Shown piece by piece: positions 9,362-19,068 of a stretch of DNA of 64,000 bases. Source of the DNA: Marinilabilia rubra. Its GTDB lineage: Bacteria; Bacteroidota; Bacteroidia; Bacteroidales; Marinilabiliaceae. The stretch is taken from the NCBI RefSeq assembly GCF_003121985.1, contig NZ_QEWP01000002.1, positions 1-64,000 of the forward strand. Reading direction: 5' to 3'. The notes under the pieces are model-generated. The model was given only the letters and a program-made list of their open reading frames with translations, was not told the DNA's origin and made no database searches. How positions within the stretch are numbered: position 1 is the first letter of the stretch; each line of letters opens with the position of its first letter. The translations under genes and the position numbers were made by a program.

Positions 9362-9459
9362 TTTTAAGACCTCAACGAGGGCCCCTCGCAACCAACAACC
9401 TGCAGGGGTCATAGTAATAAGCGAACTAACCACAAGGGCCCTCGTCTTTGGTCTTAAAA
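9362..9459. promoter_or_regulatory. Large two-segment inverted repeat between nifK and nifE
   Basis: Two perfect 10-bp arm pairs are nested: TTTTAAGACC (9362-9371) with GGTCTTAAAA (9450-9459), and ACGAGGGCCC (9375-9384) with GGGCCCTCGT (9436-9445), separated by 3- and 4-nt internal loops. The leader of nifE transcripts would fold into a long hairpin ending about 28 nt before the nifE start. Candidate roles are partial termination or mRNA processing that sets NifEN below NifDK. The rest of 9460-9659 shows only TTAGAT-like heptamers (about 9521-9565). Confidence 0.6.
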
Positions 9460-9659
9460 ACCTGGATTAAACACCAAAAGCAGCATCAAAAACAATTCGA
9501 AAGAAATTATCACTTAATAGACTGTTAGATTTTTAGATACAAGATCTAAGATGAGTCGTAAAATCTTGAACACATGACTCTTATTAAAGCAATCGATTAT
9601 AAATAAAATACCAACAGACTATCATTTATTCGAAGATTGGAATTCACCTCAGTTAAGCA

Positions 9660-11042
9660 TTACATAACAAGCTCAAATGATTCTTCAGGACTGTCAGCAT
9701 CCATTTTATCCATCAGGACACCGAGTATTTTCTCCAGGATGCGGATTCCGCCCATGTACCCTAATGTTGGGAAATAACTGTGGCCAACACGGTCCAGGAT
9801 TGGGAATCCCATTCTAACGAAAGGAATATTTTCGTCACGGGCAATGTATTTGCCATAAGTGTTTCCTATCAGAAGATCTACCGGTTCTTCTTTTATCCAC
9901 TGGTGCATCAGGAACATGTCAGCTGTGGCGCCATTCTTTATTTTGGCTTCAGGTACTTTTTCTGCAAGGATCTCATGAGCCTTTTTAGAGAATGCTTTAC
10001 CCGGCGTACCTGAAACCACATATACAGGCTTCATATCAATGTCGGCAAGAAATTCGATAAGAGGCAGTAATTGATCAGGATCCCCCCAAAGGGCCACTCG
10101 TTTTCCGTAGAAATACTGGTGCATATCGGTAATCATATCCATCAGCTTACCGCGTTCGGATGAAATGGCCTCAGGAATGGAAACCCCTGCAGCTTTGGCA
10201 AGAGCCATCACAAAGCGGTCGGTAGCAGAAATACCGATGGGCAGGTCGGTCAATGCGAATTTCACTTTGCATTGGTTTTCCAACTTTATGGCAGCACTTT
10301 TGGTAGCCCATTCGCCAAGTCCCAGGGTGAACATGCTGTCTCCCATGCTTACGATTTCAGGAACGGTAGTTCCGCCTTTAGGATAAAACTCATGTTTACC
10401 CGTCATTGGAGCATCCAAAACCTCAGAGGTATCAGGAAGCAAAACATTTTTTATTCCCATTACACTCATCATTCTTTTGAGCTCACGCATATCAGCAGGT
10501 TCAACCCATCCGGCCAGCAAGTTTACCTGCCGCTTAATTTCGTCGGTTGACATGGCAAAATGTTTCACAATACCTTCAAGCATATTGGCATAACCGGTAA
10601 CATGCGACCCAACGTAACTTGGAGTGGAAGCATGAATAACATGTTTTCCTTCAGGGATTTTGCCATCTTCGCGAGCCTTGGCAATTATCTGTCCCAGGTC
10701 ATCACCAATGGTCTCACTCAAACAAGTTGAGTGAACAGCTATAATTTCGGGCTCGTAAACCGAGAAAATGGTATTAATGGCATTCAGCAGGTTAGCCTGA
10801 CCACCGAATACAGAAGCCCCCTCGGTAAACGAACTGGTAGCAGCCATAACAGGCTCCTTATAGTGTCTGGTAAGGGTACTTCGGTGGTAAGAACAACATC
10901 CCTGAGATCCGTGACTGTGAGGAAGGCACCCGTGAATACCTAATGCGGCGTACATGGCACCAATAGGCTGACAAGTTTTGGCCGGATTTACAGTAAGTGC
11001 TTCTCTCTCCTTTACTTTGTTTGTAGTATGTCGTAGCAACAT
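9660..11042 (-). CDS. nifK: Nitrogenase molybdenum-iron protein beta chain NifK
   Basis: Beta subunit of the MoFe protein, sharing the P-cluster with NifD. The 460-residue protein has P-cluster ligands at C24 (NPAKTCQP), C49 (GSQGCC) and C107 (HSTCLSETIGDD). It lacks the ~50-residue N-terminal extension of Azotobacter NifK, as in clostridial and other group III enzymes. It starts 18 bp after the nifD stop, so translational coupling is likely. An extra cysteine (C50) directly follows the second ligand. Confidence 0.97.
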   Translation of the reverse strand: MLLRHTTNKVKEREALTVNPAKTCQPIGAMYAALGIHGCLPHSHGSQGCCSYHRSTLTRHYKEPVMAATSSFTEGASVFGGQANLLNAINTIFSVYEPEIIAVHSTCLSETIGDDLGQIIAKAREDGKIPEGKHVIHASTPSYVGSHVTGYANMLEGIVKHFAMSTDEIKRQVNLLAGWVEPADMRELKRMMSVMGIKNVLLPDTSEVLDAPMTGKHEFYPKGGTTVPEIVSMGDSMFTLGLGEWATKSAAIKLENQCKVKFALTDLPIGISATDRFVMALAKAAGVSIPEAISSERGKLMDMITDMHQYFYGKRVALWGDPDQLLPLIEFLADIDMKPVYVVSGTPGKAFSKKAHEILAEKVPEAKIKNGATADMFLMHQWIKEEPVDLLIGNTYGKYIARDENIPFVRMGFPILDRVGHSYFPTLGYMGGIRILEKILGVLMDKMDADSPEESFELVM

Positions 11043-11060
11043 AGTTAATTCCTCCTTACT

Positions 11061-12692
11061 TTAGATGTTAATATTCATGCTGCCCACAATCTCGGGTTCA
11101 GCTTTCCAGGGAGCATCTACCATTTTCCAAATACGGGTATTGAGCATGCGCTCCATATCACGATAGAAGTTGATGGCACCTTCGAATCCAGCGTAGGGAC
11201 CTCCGTAATCGTAGCTATGCAACTGTTTGAGAGGCACTCCCATCTTTTGAACAGCATATTTTTCCTTAATTCCGGCACAGAACACATCTGGTTTGAAATA
11301 TTCAATGAGCTTTTCAGATTCCCAGTGAGAAATGTCGTCAATCACCAATGAGTTTTTATCCATTTCACTCATCATCCCAGAATACTCTTTGAATTTGTAT
11401 CCTTTTTCTTCAAGAATCTGCTTCTTCTTTACCAGGTCTTCACGGAAATTCTCGTCGTCGCGGGTTACTTCAATATCTTCAATATTCCGGGTATCGGCAT
11501 CTACCTTAATGTTGGGAATCACCTCACGGCCTTCGTAGTCATCGCGGTGGGCAAACTCGTAACCGGCAGAAATAGTAGTAATGCCAAGTTCTTTAAAAAG
11601 ATCCTGATAGTGGTGAGCTCTGGAACCTCCGACAAATAACATTGCCAGTTTGCCTTCCAGATCAGGACGAACCTCTTTAGAGACCTTCTTAACCTTAGAC
11701 ATTTCTCTTTTGACTATTTTCTCAACCCTTTCGGTGAGTTCCGCGTCATCAAAAAACTCTGCCACTTTGCGCAACGATTTTGCAGTAGACTCAGCGCCGA
11801 TAAAGTTTATTTTCACCCACGGAATACCGTATTTCTCCTCCATCATTTCAGCAATATAGTTGATGGAACGGTGACACATTACCAGGTTCAAATCGGCAGA
11901 CTGGGCATAGGCGTAACTTTTAATAGTACTGTTTCCGCTGAAAGTAGAAAGCAACGTAATACCAGCTTCTTCAAACAGACGCTCCAGTTCAAATGCGTCA
12001 CCTCCAATGTTGTATTCACCCATCAGGTTGATCTGGAATTTGCCAACACGCTTAGGCTTTTCAGTTCCAACCACATTGGTAAAGACCCCGTTGTTGGCAA
12101 TGTGGTGACCGGCACTCTGAGACACTCCCCTGTAACCTTCACAGCTAAACCCGAAAATGGTAATGCCCAGCTCCTTTTTCATTTCCCGGGCCACCGAATG
12201 CACATCATCTCCAATCAATCCTACGGGACAGGTTGAGAAGATACTGATTGAATGCGGCTTAAAAATTTCGTAAGCTTCACGAATGGCCTGCTTCAGTTTT
12301 GCCTCTCCACCAAAAACGATATTCTCATCCTGCATATCGGTAGAAAAACAATAAGGAATATAGTTTTCTTCGCCTTTACCAGCTTTGGTTTGGTTACGTC
12401 GTGTTAACCAGCTATAGAAGCCACATCCGATGGGACCATGCGTAATATTAATCACGTCTCTCGTGGGCCCCAGAATAACACCCTTACAACCGGCGTACGT
12501 ACATCCTCTCTGGGTAATTATCCCCGGCACGGTCCTTACATTGGACTGAATCTCCGGTTTGTTTTCCGGATCATTCGTCACCATGGCCTTAGCTCTCTTC
12601 TTTGCCACCTTTTTAGGGTACTTTGAGACCATTTCCTCAATGATGGCAGCTGAGTCAGGCAACTCCTTTATATTTTTTTTCTTATCAGTCAT
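11061..12692 (-). CDS. nifD: Nitrogenase molybdenum-iron protein alpha chain NifD
   Basis: Active-site subunit of the MoFe protein. The 543-residue chain has P-cluster ligands C64, C90 and C155, the FeMo-co ligands C273 (VMCHRS) and H492 (LHSYDYGGPY), and the catalytic-pocket histidine H196 in SAGHHIAN. Its length exceeds Azotobacter NifD because of an insertion at roughly residues 385-440, a feature of the Clostridium/Chlorobium-type (group III) enzymes. The conserved cysteine, histidine and homocitrate-side residues indicate a molybdenum enzyme, and nifV in the same cluster agrees. It follows nifI2 by 12 bp. Confidence 0.97.
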   Translation of the reverse strand: MTDKKKNIKELPDSAAIIEEMVSKYPKKVAKKRAKAMVTNDPENKPEIQSNVRTVPGIITQRGCTYAGCKGVILGPTRDVINITHGPIGCGFYSWLTRRNQTKAGKGEENYIPYCFSTDMQDENIVFGGEAKLKQAIREAYEIFKPHSISIFSTCPVGLIGDDVHSVAREMKKELGITIFGFSCEGYRGVSQSAGHHIANNGVFTNVVGTEKPKRVGKFQINLMGEYNIGGDAFELERLFEEAGITLLSTFSGNSTIKSYAYAQSADLNLVMCHRSINYIAEMMEEKYGIPWVKINFIGAESTAKSLRKVAEFFDDAELTERVEKIVKREMSKVKKVSKEVRPDLEGKLAMLFVGGSRAHHYQDLFKELGITTISAGYEFAHRDDYEGREVIPNIKVDADTRNIEDIEVTRDDENFREDLVKKKQILEEKGYKFKEYSGMMSEMDKNSLVIDDISHWESEKLIEYFKPDVFCAGIKEKYAVQKMGVPLKQLHSYDYGGPYAGFEGAINFYRDMERMLNTRIWKMVDAPWKAEPEIVGSMNINI

Positions 12693-12704
12693 AGTATCCT
12701 TGTT

Positions 12705-13085
12705 TTACAAGTCCAACACTGCATCTCCGTAAGCACCAGTCCTGACATTGACAGCTTCGGTAGTCGGAAACACGAAAATTTTACCATCTCCAGCCGCAGG
12801 TGTCTGATTGGCCTCGGTTATGATTTCAACCACCTTTTTCACCATTTTTTCGGGAACAATCACCTGGATTATTCTTTGCGGCCTCATAGGGGGTTCCTTG
12901 CCAAGCAATTCAATTGCTTCGGGCTTATTCTGCCTGGCACCCTCAAGTACCTTGGCATCCCACAGACCCTTACCTCTGCCCGAAACATTACCGGTAGCCG
13001 TCATGGAAGTAATTCCGGCATCAAGCAAAGCCTTTTTGGTCTGGTTCATTTTATTGATTCGTATTATTGCAAATACACACTTCAT
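12705..13085 (-). CDS. nifI2: Nitrogen-regulatory PII-family protein NifI2
   Basis: A 126-residue GlnB-type protein located between nifH and nifD, the diagnostic position of nifI2. With NifI1 it switches nitrogenase off after ammonium addition by binding NifDK, and the inhibition is relieved by 2-oxoglutarate (known from methanogens). The sequence has the PII core, an extended T-loop region with GRGKGLWDAKVLEG, and the C-terminal GDGKIFVFPTTEAVNVRTGAYG stretch. It follows nifI1 by 61 bp and precedes nifD by 12 bp. Confidence 0.93.
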   Translation of the reverse strand: MKCVFAIIRINKMNQTKKALLDAGITSMTATGNVSGRGKGLWDAKVLEGARQNKPEAIELLGKEPPMRPQRIIQVIVPEKMVKKVVEIITEANQTPAAGDGKIFVFPTTEAVNVRTGAYGDAVLDL

Positions 13086-13146
13086 GAGAATCTGTTTTTA
13101 GTTAAAACCTCTCCGGGCTATAATAATGAAACCCCGGAGGATTCAA

Positions 13147-13473
13147 TTACAACTCACTTGCACCACGACTAATGGTATAAGCTTCCTCTACCGGTGAAAT
13201 AAAGATCTTTCCGTCGCCATAAGCGCCTTCGGGCTTACTACGGGCAGCCTCAATAATGGTACTTACAGCGAAGTCTTTGTCTTCATCTTTAACCACAATG
13301 ATCAATAATTCCTTGGGGAGTTCATCATAGGTTACATCACCAATCTTGATTCCGCGCTGTTTTCCGCGTCCCACAACGGGAATTTTGGTTACAGCGACAT
13401 ATCCGGCTTCAAAAAGGGCCTTCAACACCAGGTCTGATTTCTCGGGACGTATTATTGCTCTGATCATTAACAT
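13147..13473 (-). CDS. nifI1: Nitrogen-regulatory PII-family protein NifI1
   Basis: A 108-residue PII protein directly downstream of nifH (80 bp). It contains the PII start MIRAIIRPEK, the GRGKQRG segment before the T-loop, and the terminal GDGKIFISPVEEAYTISRG block. Partner of NifI2 in post-translational nitrogenase control. The start could be M1 or M3 (MLMIRA); the third residue is the usual PII beginning. Confidence 0.93.
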   Translation of the reverse strand: MLMIRAIIRPEKSDLVLKALFEAGYVAVTKIPVVGRGKQRGIKIGDVTYDELPKELLIIVVKDEDKDFAVSTIIEAARSKPEGAYGDGKIFISPVEEAYTISRGASEL

Positions 13474-13553
13474 AAGTGATCCTCCAGTTTTTTAGTTAAT
13501 TTGATAGTTCAGTGGATGAAAAAGGAAAGGGTCAGTGGATTCATGAGTTCAGA

Positions 13554-14390
<837 letters not shown>

Positions 14391-14424
14391 TTATGGGATT
14401 AGTAATTTATTTGATTTCCCATGT

Positions 14425-14442
14425 TTCACGTTGTGTGCCAAA
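14425..14442 (-). promoter_or_regulatory. Candidate sigma-54 promoter of the nif operon (degenerate -12)
   Basis: On the minus strand the sequence TTTTGGCACACAACGTGAA gives a textbook -24 element (TTGGCAC), but the -12 reads GTGA rather than TTGC. Spacing would place the transcript start about 35 bp before nifH. nifA in the window makes sigma-54 control likely, but the -12 mismatch keeps this tentative. Confidence 0.4.
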
Positions 14443-14553
14443 ACTGGCAACACCTATCTCAAAAAACTCAAATCACCAACCCCAACAAACTGTTATACTG
14501 ACGCTTAAAAATTGTATTTTATTTCTAAGGCGGGTTTGGCACTTCAAAATATC

Positions 14554-14567
14554 CTACAATTATGTAG
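14554..14567. promoter_or_regulatory. Candidate NifA-type enhancer site upstream of nifH
   Basis: CTACAATTATGTAG: 5-bp arms CTACA/TGTAG around ATTA. The identical 14-mer lies upstream of the sigma-54 promoter at 19069-19085. Here it is about 115 bp upstream of the -24 element, a usual enhancer distance. It is not the classical TGT-N10-ACA. Confidence 0.5.
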
Positions 14568-14805
14568 CATACCCTCTTTTGCATTACAGATATGAAGCGC
14601 CCCCTTAAAAGACTGATTTAGTGAATCATTATCATAAACATTCAGAGAAAGGCCTCACATTTATGTGGAAATGGGTAGTTTGGAAGATGTGCCAAAAACT
14701 TAAGAACAGGTGATTTTATTTAAGGGACCACTTTTGTTCTATTGAATTAACCATACCTGCCACAAAGAAATGTATGTAAGTTAAGGCACCTAAGAAAAAT
14801 CAGTT

Positions 14806-14889
14806 GGCCCCTTATCAGGGACCCTTTTAGCCTCAGTTCCTTCCCCCGGGTTTTCACCCGGGGTTATCAATTTTGGCCCCTTATCAGGG
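14806..14889. repeat. Direct repeat GGCCCCTTATCAGGG with GC-rich hairpin between copies
   Basis: The 15-mer GGCCCCTTATCAGGG occurs at 14806-14820 and 14875-14889. Between them lies the hairpin CCCCGGGTTTTCACCCGGGG (14844-14863), which is repeated exactly at 16141-16160, each time followed by TTATC and a run ending in CCCC. These look like decayed dispersed repeats in the 2-kb stretch 14379-16345, which has no credible gene. Confidence 0.6.
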
Positions 14890-15022
14890 CCCGCGGAACA
14901 AACCGATGGAGTACCCTTGAAAAAATTAAAACTGTTTGATCAGATGCCCTCCTGAAAATAAGTTTAGATTAACAATCCCCCTTAAGTAGAGTCTGTCCAT
15001 AAAGTACCACTTGCTGCGTTAC

Positions 15023-15081
15023 GCTTGCCGCCAAAATACTCATTTACCAAAGTAAACTCCGCTTTTGGCGGCTTCGCAAGC
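15023..15081. repeat. Large intergenic hairpin
   Basis: GCCGCCAAAA (15027-15036) pairs with TTTTGGCGGC (15063-15072); outer bases GCTT...AAGC and an inner TTTAC...GTAAA add to the stem. It looks like a structured intergenic repeat; no promoter or gene is attached to it. Confidence 0.5.
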
Positions 15082-15201
15082 CTTGCAACTGGCACTTTCT
15101 GACCAGACACATGACTTTTTACAAACTTTCCCGGCTTTATAGACAGGCACTAAGTAGGCTAAAAATACATTAGGCATAGTTGAACAAGAGGACAATGAAT
15201 C

Positions 15202-15572
15202 AAAAAAATCTCCGGAATCCTATTACAAATAAGTAGTGACCTAATAATAAATCCGAACCGGCCTTACACAAGTGAATAGCCCTAAAAAAACATCTGAAAT
15301 CTTAACACACGCGTGCAACAACTAAAAAAAAGTTCCGGAATGCCAATGCTCATGTGTTTTGACTAAAAAAATTCTCCGAAATGTCATTGCACGCGTGTAA
15401 TAGCTTAAAAAATCTTCCGAAAACACATGGCACAGGTACATTGGCATAAAAAAAATTCCGGCAAGAGATTACACGTGTGCATCGGCTCAAAAAATTCCCC
15501 GAAATGTCATTGCACGCATGTAACGGTATAAAAAAAATTTCGAGCCCCTATTGCACACATTCATTGAAAAAA
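15202..15572. repeat. 41-bp tandem array with phased A-tracts (9 units)
   Basis: A-tracts of 6-8 A (A-rich in unit 2) start at 15202, 15243, 15284, 15324, 15365, 15407, 15448, 15489, 15530 and 15567, i.e. every 40-42 bp except the last (37). Each unit reads roughly A7, then TTCCGAAATG, then ATTGCACGCGTG, then a short variable tail. Several units contain the palindromes TTCCGGAA-like and CACGCGTG. The units are diverged, not identical. The spacing is close to four helical turns, so the A-tracts should bend DNA in one direction. No ORF spans it. Confidence 0.85.
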
Positions 15573-16140
15573 GGAGTTAGTAGATAGTTTATAGTTGAGT
15601 AGTTAGTTGTTTTGCCGGGTATAAAGAATGATGAAAGCCCTTATTACAGTTTAGCACATACCTCTAGTCCCGGAGGGACGATACATCGGTAGAATATTCC
15701 AATTATTATCGTTGGAGTGCCGTAGGTACGAAATAATTATCACATCCCTACGGGACTTAAGGGAAATTTATTATTCCTGTTCCTATCAAAATCATGGGGC
15801 TGCATACCATGTTAAATGTCAAGGGTATGTCATGTTGAGCGGAGGTTAAACACCTGTTTATCTAGCGAAAGAATTCTTCGATAAGCTATCAATTGCAAAT
15901 AGGTACGGCGGATTGGCTTCGGCTCTGCCGCTTTCCTCAGAAAGAATCCGCCAAACATAATTCGATAATTACCTCTTTAGGGGATCTTAATATTGGGCAT
16001 TCTCCTTGTCATTTTCGTATCATGATCCAAGATTACTTAGGGGCCGTCACTACCAATGGCAGATTTTTAAAAACATCAAAATATCAGCAAATTGAAAGTT
16101 GGCCATCTTTCAGGGACCTAATATTCCAGGTTACGATTTG

Positions 16141-16160
16141 CCCCGGGTTTTCACCCGGGG
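16141..16160. repeat. Second copy of the CCCCGGGT hairpin
   Basis: CCCCGGGTTTTCACCCGGGG, identical to 14844-14863. The surrounding 15573-16345 otherwise contains TAGTTAG heptamers near 15577-15610 and AGTCCCGGAGGGAC-like hairpins near 15668, and no convincing gene. Confidence 0.6.
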
Positions 16161-16345
16161 TTATCCAAATTTGCCCCCTCCGGGAACGAGGCACTCCCTT
16201 TGTCATATCCACATTATTTCCCAAGATTACTTAGGATAGTCACTCAGAATGAAATCAAGTTTGGACTGTTGAGAACCTCTTTCTTTTATTGGTATAACAA
16301 TACCCTGGAAAATACATAGAGCTCAATATTTTCGTGCCTCAACTC

Positions 16346-16810
16346 CTAAACCTTCTTCTCCCAAAAATACATGGGTGGTTGGCATTCTCTGAATCCTGCT
16401 TTTTTGTAGAGAGCCAGAGCTTTATGGTTGTCGTTTCTTACTTCAAGATTGACTCTGCAGTATCCATTTTGATGTGCATATTTTTCAATCCCCCTTAGAA
16501 GAGCCTGTCCAACCCCCATTTTTCTGGCATCGGGATGCACAATCAAGTCATGAATATTAATAAGAGGCTTGGCTGCAAATGTGGAATAATTGACAAAGCA
16601 GTTGGCCAAAGCGAGGAAGCTGCCATTTTCATCCTCAACCAAAAAACCAATATAAGAGACATGCTGCTTAATATCGAATATTACTTTTTCGGCATGCTCT
16701 GGTTCAAGTGGTTTATTCAAGCCCATGTCATCAAGCATATAGGCATTCAGAAGTTTTACGAAGGCTTTTTCATGGTCATTATTTGCAAAGTCAAGAATTG
16801 TAATTTCCAT
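16346..16810 (-). CDS. GNAT-family N-acetyltransferase
   Basis: A 154-residue acetyl-CoA-dependent acyltransferase. The acetyl-CoA loop is visible as RKMGVGQALLRGIEKYA (about residues 96-112), preceded by IHDLIVHPDA and followed by VNLEVRNDNHKALALYKKAGF, the standard GNAT motifs. Substrate unknown. It is isolated between the non-coding repeat region and a palindrome-rich spacer, so it gives no operon clue and need not belong to nitrogen fixation. Confidence 0.85.
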   Translation of the reverse strand: MEITILDFANNDHEKAFVKLLNAYMLDDMGLNKPLEPEHAEKVIFDIKQHVSYIGFLVEDENGSFLALANCFVNYSTFAAKPLINIHDLIVHPDARKMGVGQALLRGIEKYAHQNGYCRVNLEVRNDNHKALALYKKAGFRECQPPMYFWEKKV

Positions 16811-16888
16811 AAAGCGATTTATTTTTATATGAATATCCGATTATTTACCTAATTGAAAATATAGAGGGGCTTTGCCCCTTAAACCCCA

Positions 16889-17062
16889 ATTACTTTTTTG
16901 TCTTGACACAAAAAAGTAATCAAAAAAAGTCAAGGCTGTGACCGCTTCACTCAAAAAAACAGCGTTTGATGGCTAAAATCTTTTAAACTCGCCTATCGGC
17001 TCAAACAGAAAAGATTTTTAAACGCCATCTTCACTTGTTTTTTTGGCTCACCGGTCAAGGCC
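16889..17062. repeat. Compound palindromic intergenic element
   Basis: A perfect 12-bp hairpin (ATTACTTTTTTG 16889-16900 / CAAAAAAGTAAT 16909-16920) is followed by a long imperfect palindrome. In the palindrome, GACCGCTTCACTCAAAAAAA near 16939 mirrors TTTTTTTGGCTCACCGGTC near 17037-17056, with inner arms AAAATCTTTT/AAAAGATTTT. The spacer 16811-17245 holds no gene. It lies downstream of both nifA and the promoter side of the GNAT gene, and could act as a terminator for nifA. Confidence 0.55.
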
Positions 17063-17245
17063 GTCCTTTTCGGCAGGTCTGCTTTCAAGTTGGGTATAAA
17101 AACGGATACTCATTTATTTTTATTCAATATTCCATCATCCAAATTCCCGGGGTTGGCAAAAAGCAAATTTAAAAAAAGAACCACCCCTCAAAACTTCATG
17201 ATACCACTTCTGTCTTCTGCCTATCAACCTACCTCTGTCAAATTC

Positions 17246-18811
17246 CTACCCTACCTGCTTAAACCTCCAAACATCAATTCCATATTTCTTAATTCTGGTC
17301 CCCAGCATCCGTTCGGTTACTTTTAGCTGAATGGCGGCGCGGGTAATATTTCCTCCGGTTGATGTCAGTGCCTCGATGATTAATTGTTTCTCAATGCGCT
17401 CCACACTATCCATCAACCCTCCCCCCGATTTAGTATTGGTACTGTCGGCGGTTTGCAATGTGGGGGGCAACTGATAGCTGTGGATAACACCATCACGTGA
17501 CAAGATACAAGCCCGCTCGATACAGTTTTCCAATTCGCGGATGTTACCCGGCCATGAGTAGACCATGAGCATATTTAAAGCAGTAGTGGTAATTCGCTTG
17601 ATGTTGGCATCATTTCTTTTATTGAATTTCTCAATAAAATGATCCACCAGTAAAGGAATATCTTCACGTCGATCGCGGAGAGGTGGCAGGTATACCGGAA
17701 ATACATTAATCCGGTAAAAAAGATCCTCCCTGAACTCTCCACTCTCAATCAATTCTTCCAGATTTCGGTTCGTTGCAGCAATAATCCGCACATCCACATG
17801 AATGGTTTCGGTTCCCCCCAGCCGTTCAAACTCCCTTTCCTGCAAAATTCGCAGAATTTTAACCTGGGTGGCTTGAGGTAAATCGCCAATCTCATCAAGA
17901 AAAATAGTACCATTGTGGGCCAGTTCAAACCGGCCTGTTCTTTTTTGATCGGCTCCGGTAAAAGCCCCTTTTTCATGGCCAAACAACTCACTTTCGATCA
18001 ATGAATCAGGCAGGGCCGAACAATTTACCTTTATCATTGGTCCCTTATCCCTCTGGCTGTTGGAATGAATAGATTCAGCAATTAATTCCTTACCACTACC
18101 ACTTTCACCTCTTATGAGAACCGTACTGGCCGTAGGAGCCACCATGGAAATCAGACCATAAACATCTCTCATTTTACCGGAGCTGCCTACCATCCCCTTG
18201 GGTTGTAAATCAGAGTCCAGCTGGGTCTTCAAGTCCCTGTTTCTTTGACGTAAAAGTTCCAGTTCCTCCAATTTCTCCTGCTGATAGTGAGCCACAGAAG
18301 CGATAAGAGATCCAACAACAGACATCAATCGAACATCTTCTTCATACGAGATATTAGGATTGTATATTCGTATTACACTAAGTGCACCATTAACCTGATT
18401 ATCTTCCATTAATGGAACACATATAAATGAGAGTTCCTGTCCATCTCTGGTCAGTTCAGACTTGGTTTTGTTAACAAAGAGTTTAGACTTACTTATTTCA
18501 GAAATCACAACCGGTTGCCCCAACTCAATGACTCTTCCAATAACACCTTCTCCCAAAGTGTAAGACCCTCGTGCCTGTTGTGATGAACTTAATCCGCAAG
18601 CAGCCTCAATCGCAATACGGGAGCTTTTTCGATTAAGAATAGTAACAAACGATCTTTCTGCTCCGAGGTGTTCAACAACCAGTCGCAGAATGGGAGTAAG
18701 ATCTTTGTTCAACTCTCTGCTACTAATAAGACGTTCACTTATTTCAAACAGTAATTTCAATTCCTGAACGCCATAACATTCATCTCCGCCTTTTTTGCAA
18801 CAAACTTCCAT
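17246..18811 (-). CDS. nifA: NifA-type sigma-54-dependent nif activator
   Basis: A 521-residue enhancer-binding protein: N-terminal GAF sensor domain (about 20-180), AAA+ domain with Walker A GESGSGKE (235-242), the sigma-54 contact loop GAFTGA (282-287) and Walker B FLDEIGD, then a C-terminal Fis-type helix-turn-helix (GGNITRAAIQLKVTERML). Architecture and position between nif genes support NifA. The extreme N-terminus has an unusual Cys cluster, C4, C5 and C12. It is divergent from the NifX-like operon at 19130, and the 318-bp spacer holds a sigma-54 promoter pointing away from nifA. Confidence 0.88.
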   Translation of the reverse strand: MEVCCKKGGDECYGVQELKLLFEISERLISSRELNKDLTPILRLVVEHLGAERSFVTILNRKSSRIAIEAACGLSSSQQARGSYTLGEGVIGRVIELGQPVVISEISKSKLFVNKTKSELTRDGQELSFICVPLMEDNQVNGALSVIRIYNPNISYEEDVRLMSVVGSLIASVAHYQQEKLEELELLRQRNRDLKTQLDSDLQPKGMVGSSGKMRDVYGLISMVAPTASTVLIRGESGSGKELIAESIHSNSQRDKGPMIKVNCSALPDSLIESELFGHEKGAFTGADQKRTGRFELAHNGTIFLDEIGDLPQATQVKILRILQEREFERLGGTETIHVDVRIIAATNRNLEELIESGEFREDLFYRINVFPVYLPPLRDRREDIPLLVDHFIEKFNKRNDANIKRITTTALNMLMVYSWPGNIRELENCIERACILSRDGVIHSYQLPPTLQTADSTNTKSGGGLMDSVERIEKQLIIEALTSTGGNITRAAIQLKVTERMLGTRIKKYGIDVWRFKQVG

Positions 18812-19000
18812 GGTAAAGAATTAGGTTTAGTGTTTTCCGACTCAAAAATACTAATTTAAATACCCACCCCCATATTTTAAAGCAATCACTTTTGTTTTTT
18901 AATTTTATTTCACAGTTACCCCCTCAAAAATAACGAGACTCTCCTTGTTTTTGCAAAAAACAACGCCTTCCTACCAAACTGTTGAATACAATCGCAAATA

Positions 19001-19014
19001 CTACAATTATGTAG
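19001..19014. promoter_or_regulatory. Candidate NifA-type enhancer site upstream of the NifX-like operon
   Basis: CTACAATTATGTAG, identical to 14554-14567 upstream of nifH; 55 bp upstream of the -24 element at 19069. It lies between divergent nifA and the NifX-like operon and could serve both. Confidence 0.5.
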
Positions 19015-19068
19015 GAAAATAAATACAGCATAAACCTTTTTTATCTGGCAAACAGAGCTTTATTTTTT

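Noticed and set aside
9335-9433. N-terminal extension of NifE from the upstream start at 9433
   Set aside because: It runs through the large inverted repeat and its residues do not resemble NifE; MTDFLKKRT at 9334 fits family length.
11061-12692. Alternative (V- or Fe-only) nitrogenase
   Set aside because: No delta subunit gene between D and K; nifV, nifEN and residues C273/H492 fit a Mo enzyme.
15202-15572. CRISPR array
   Set aside because: Units are diverged across their whole length and there is no split into identical repeats and unique spacers; no cas gene is present.
15893-16234. 113-residue ORF in the non-coding region
   Set aside because: It spans the CCCCGGGT hairpin repeat, shows no domain and has repeat-like composition.
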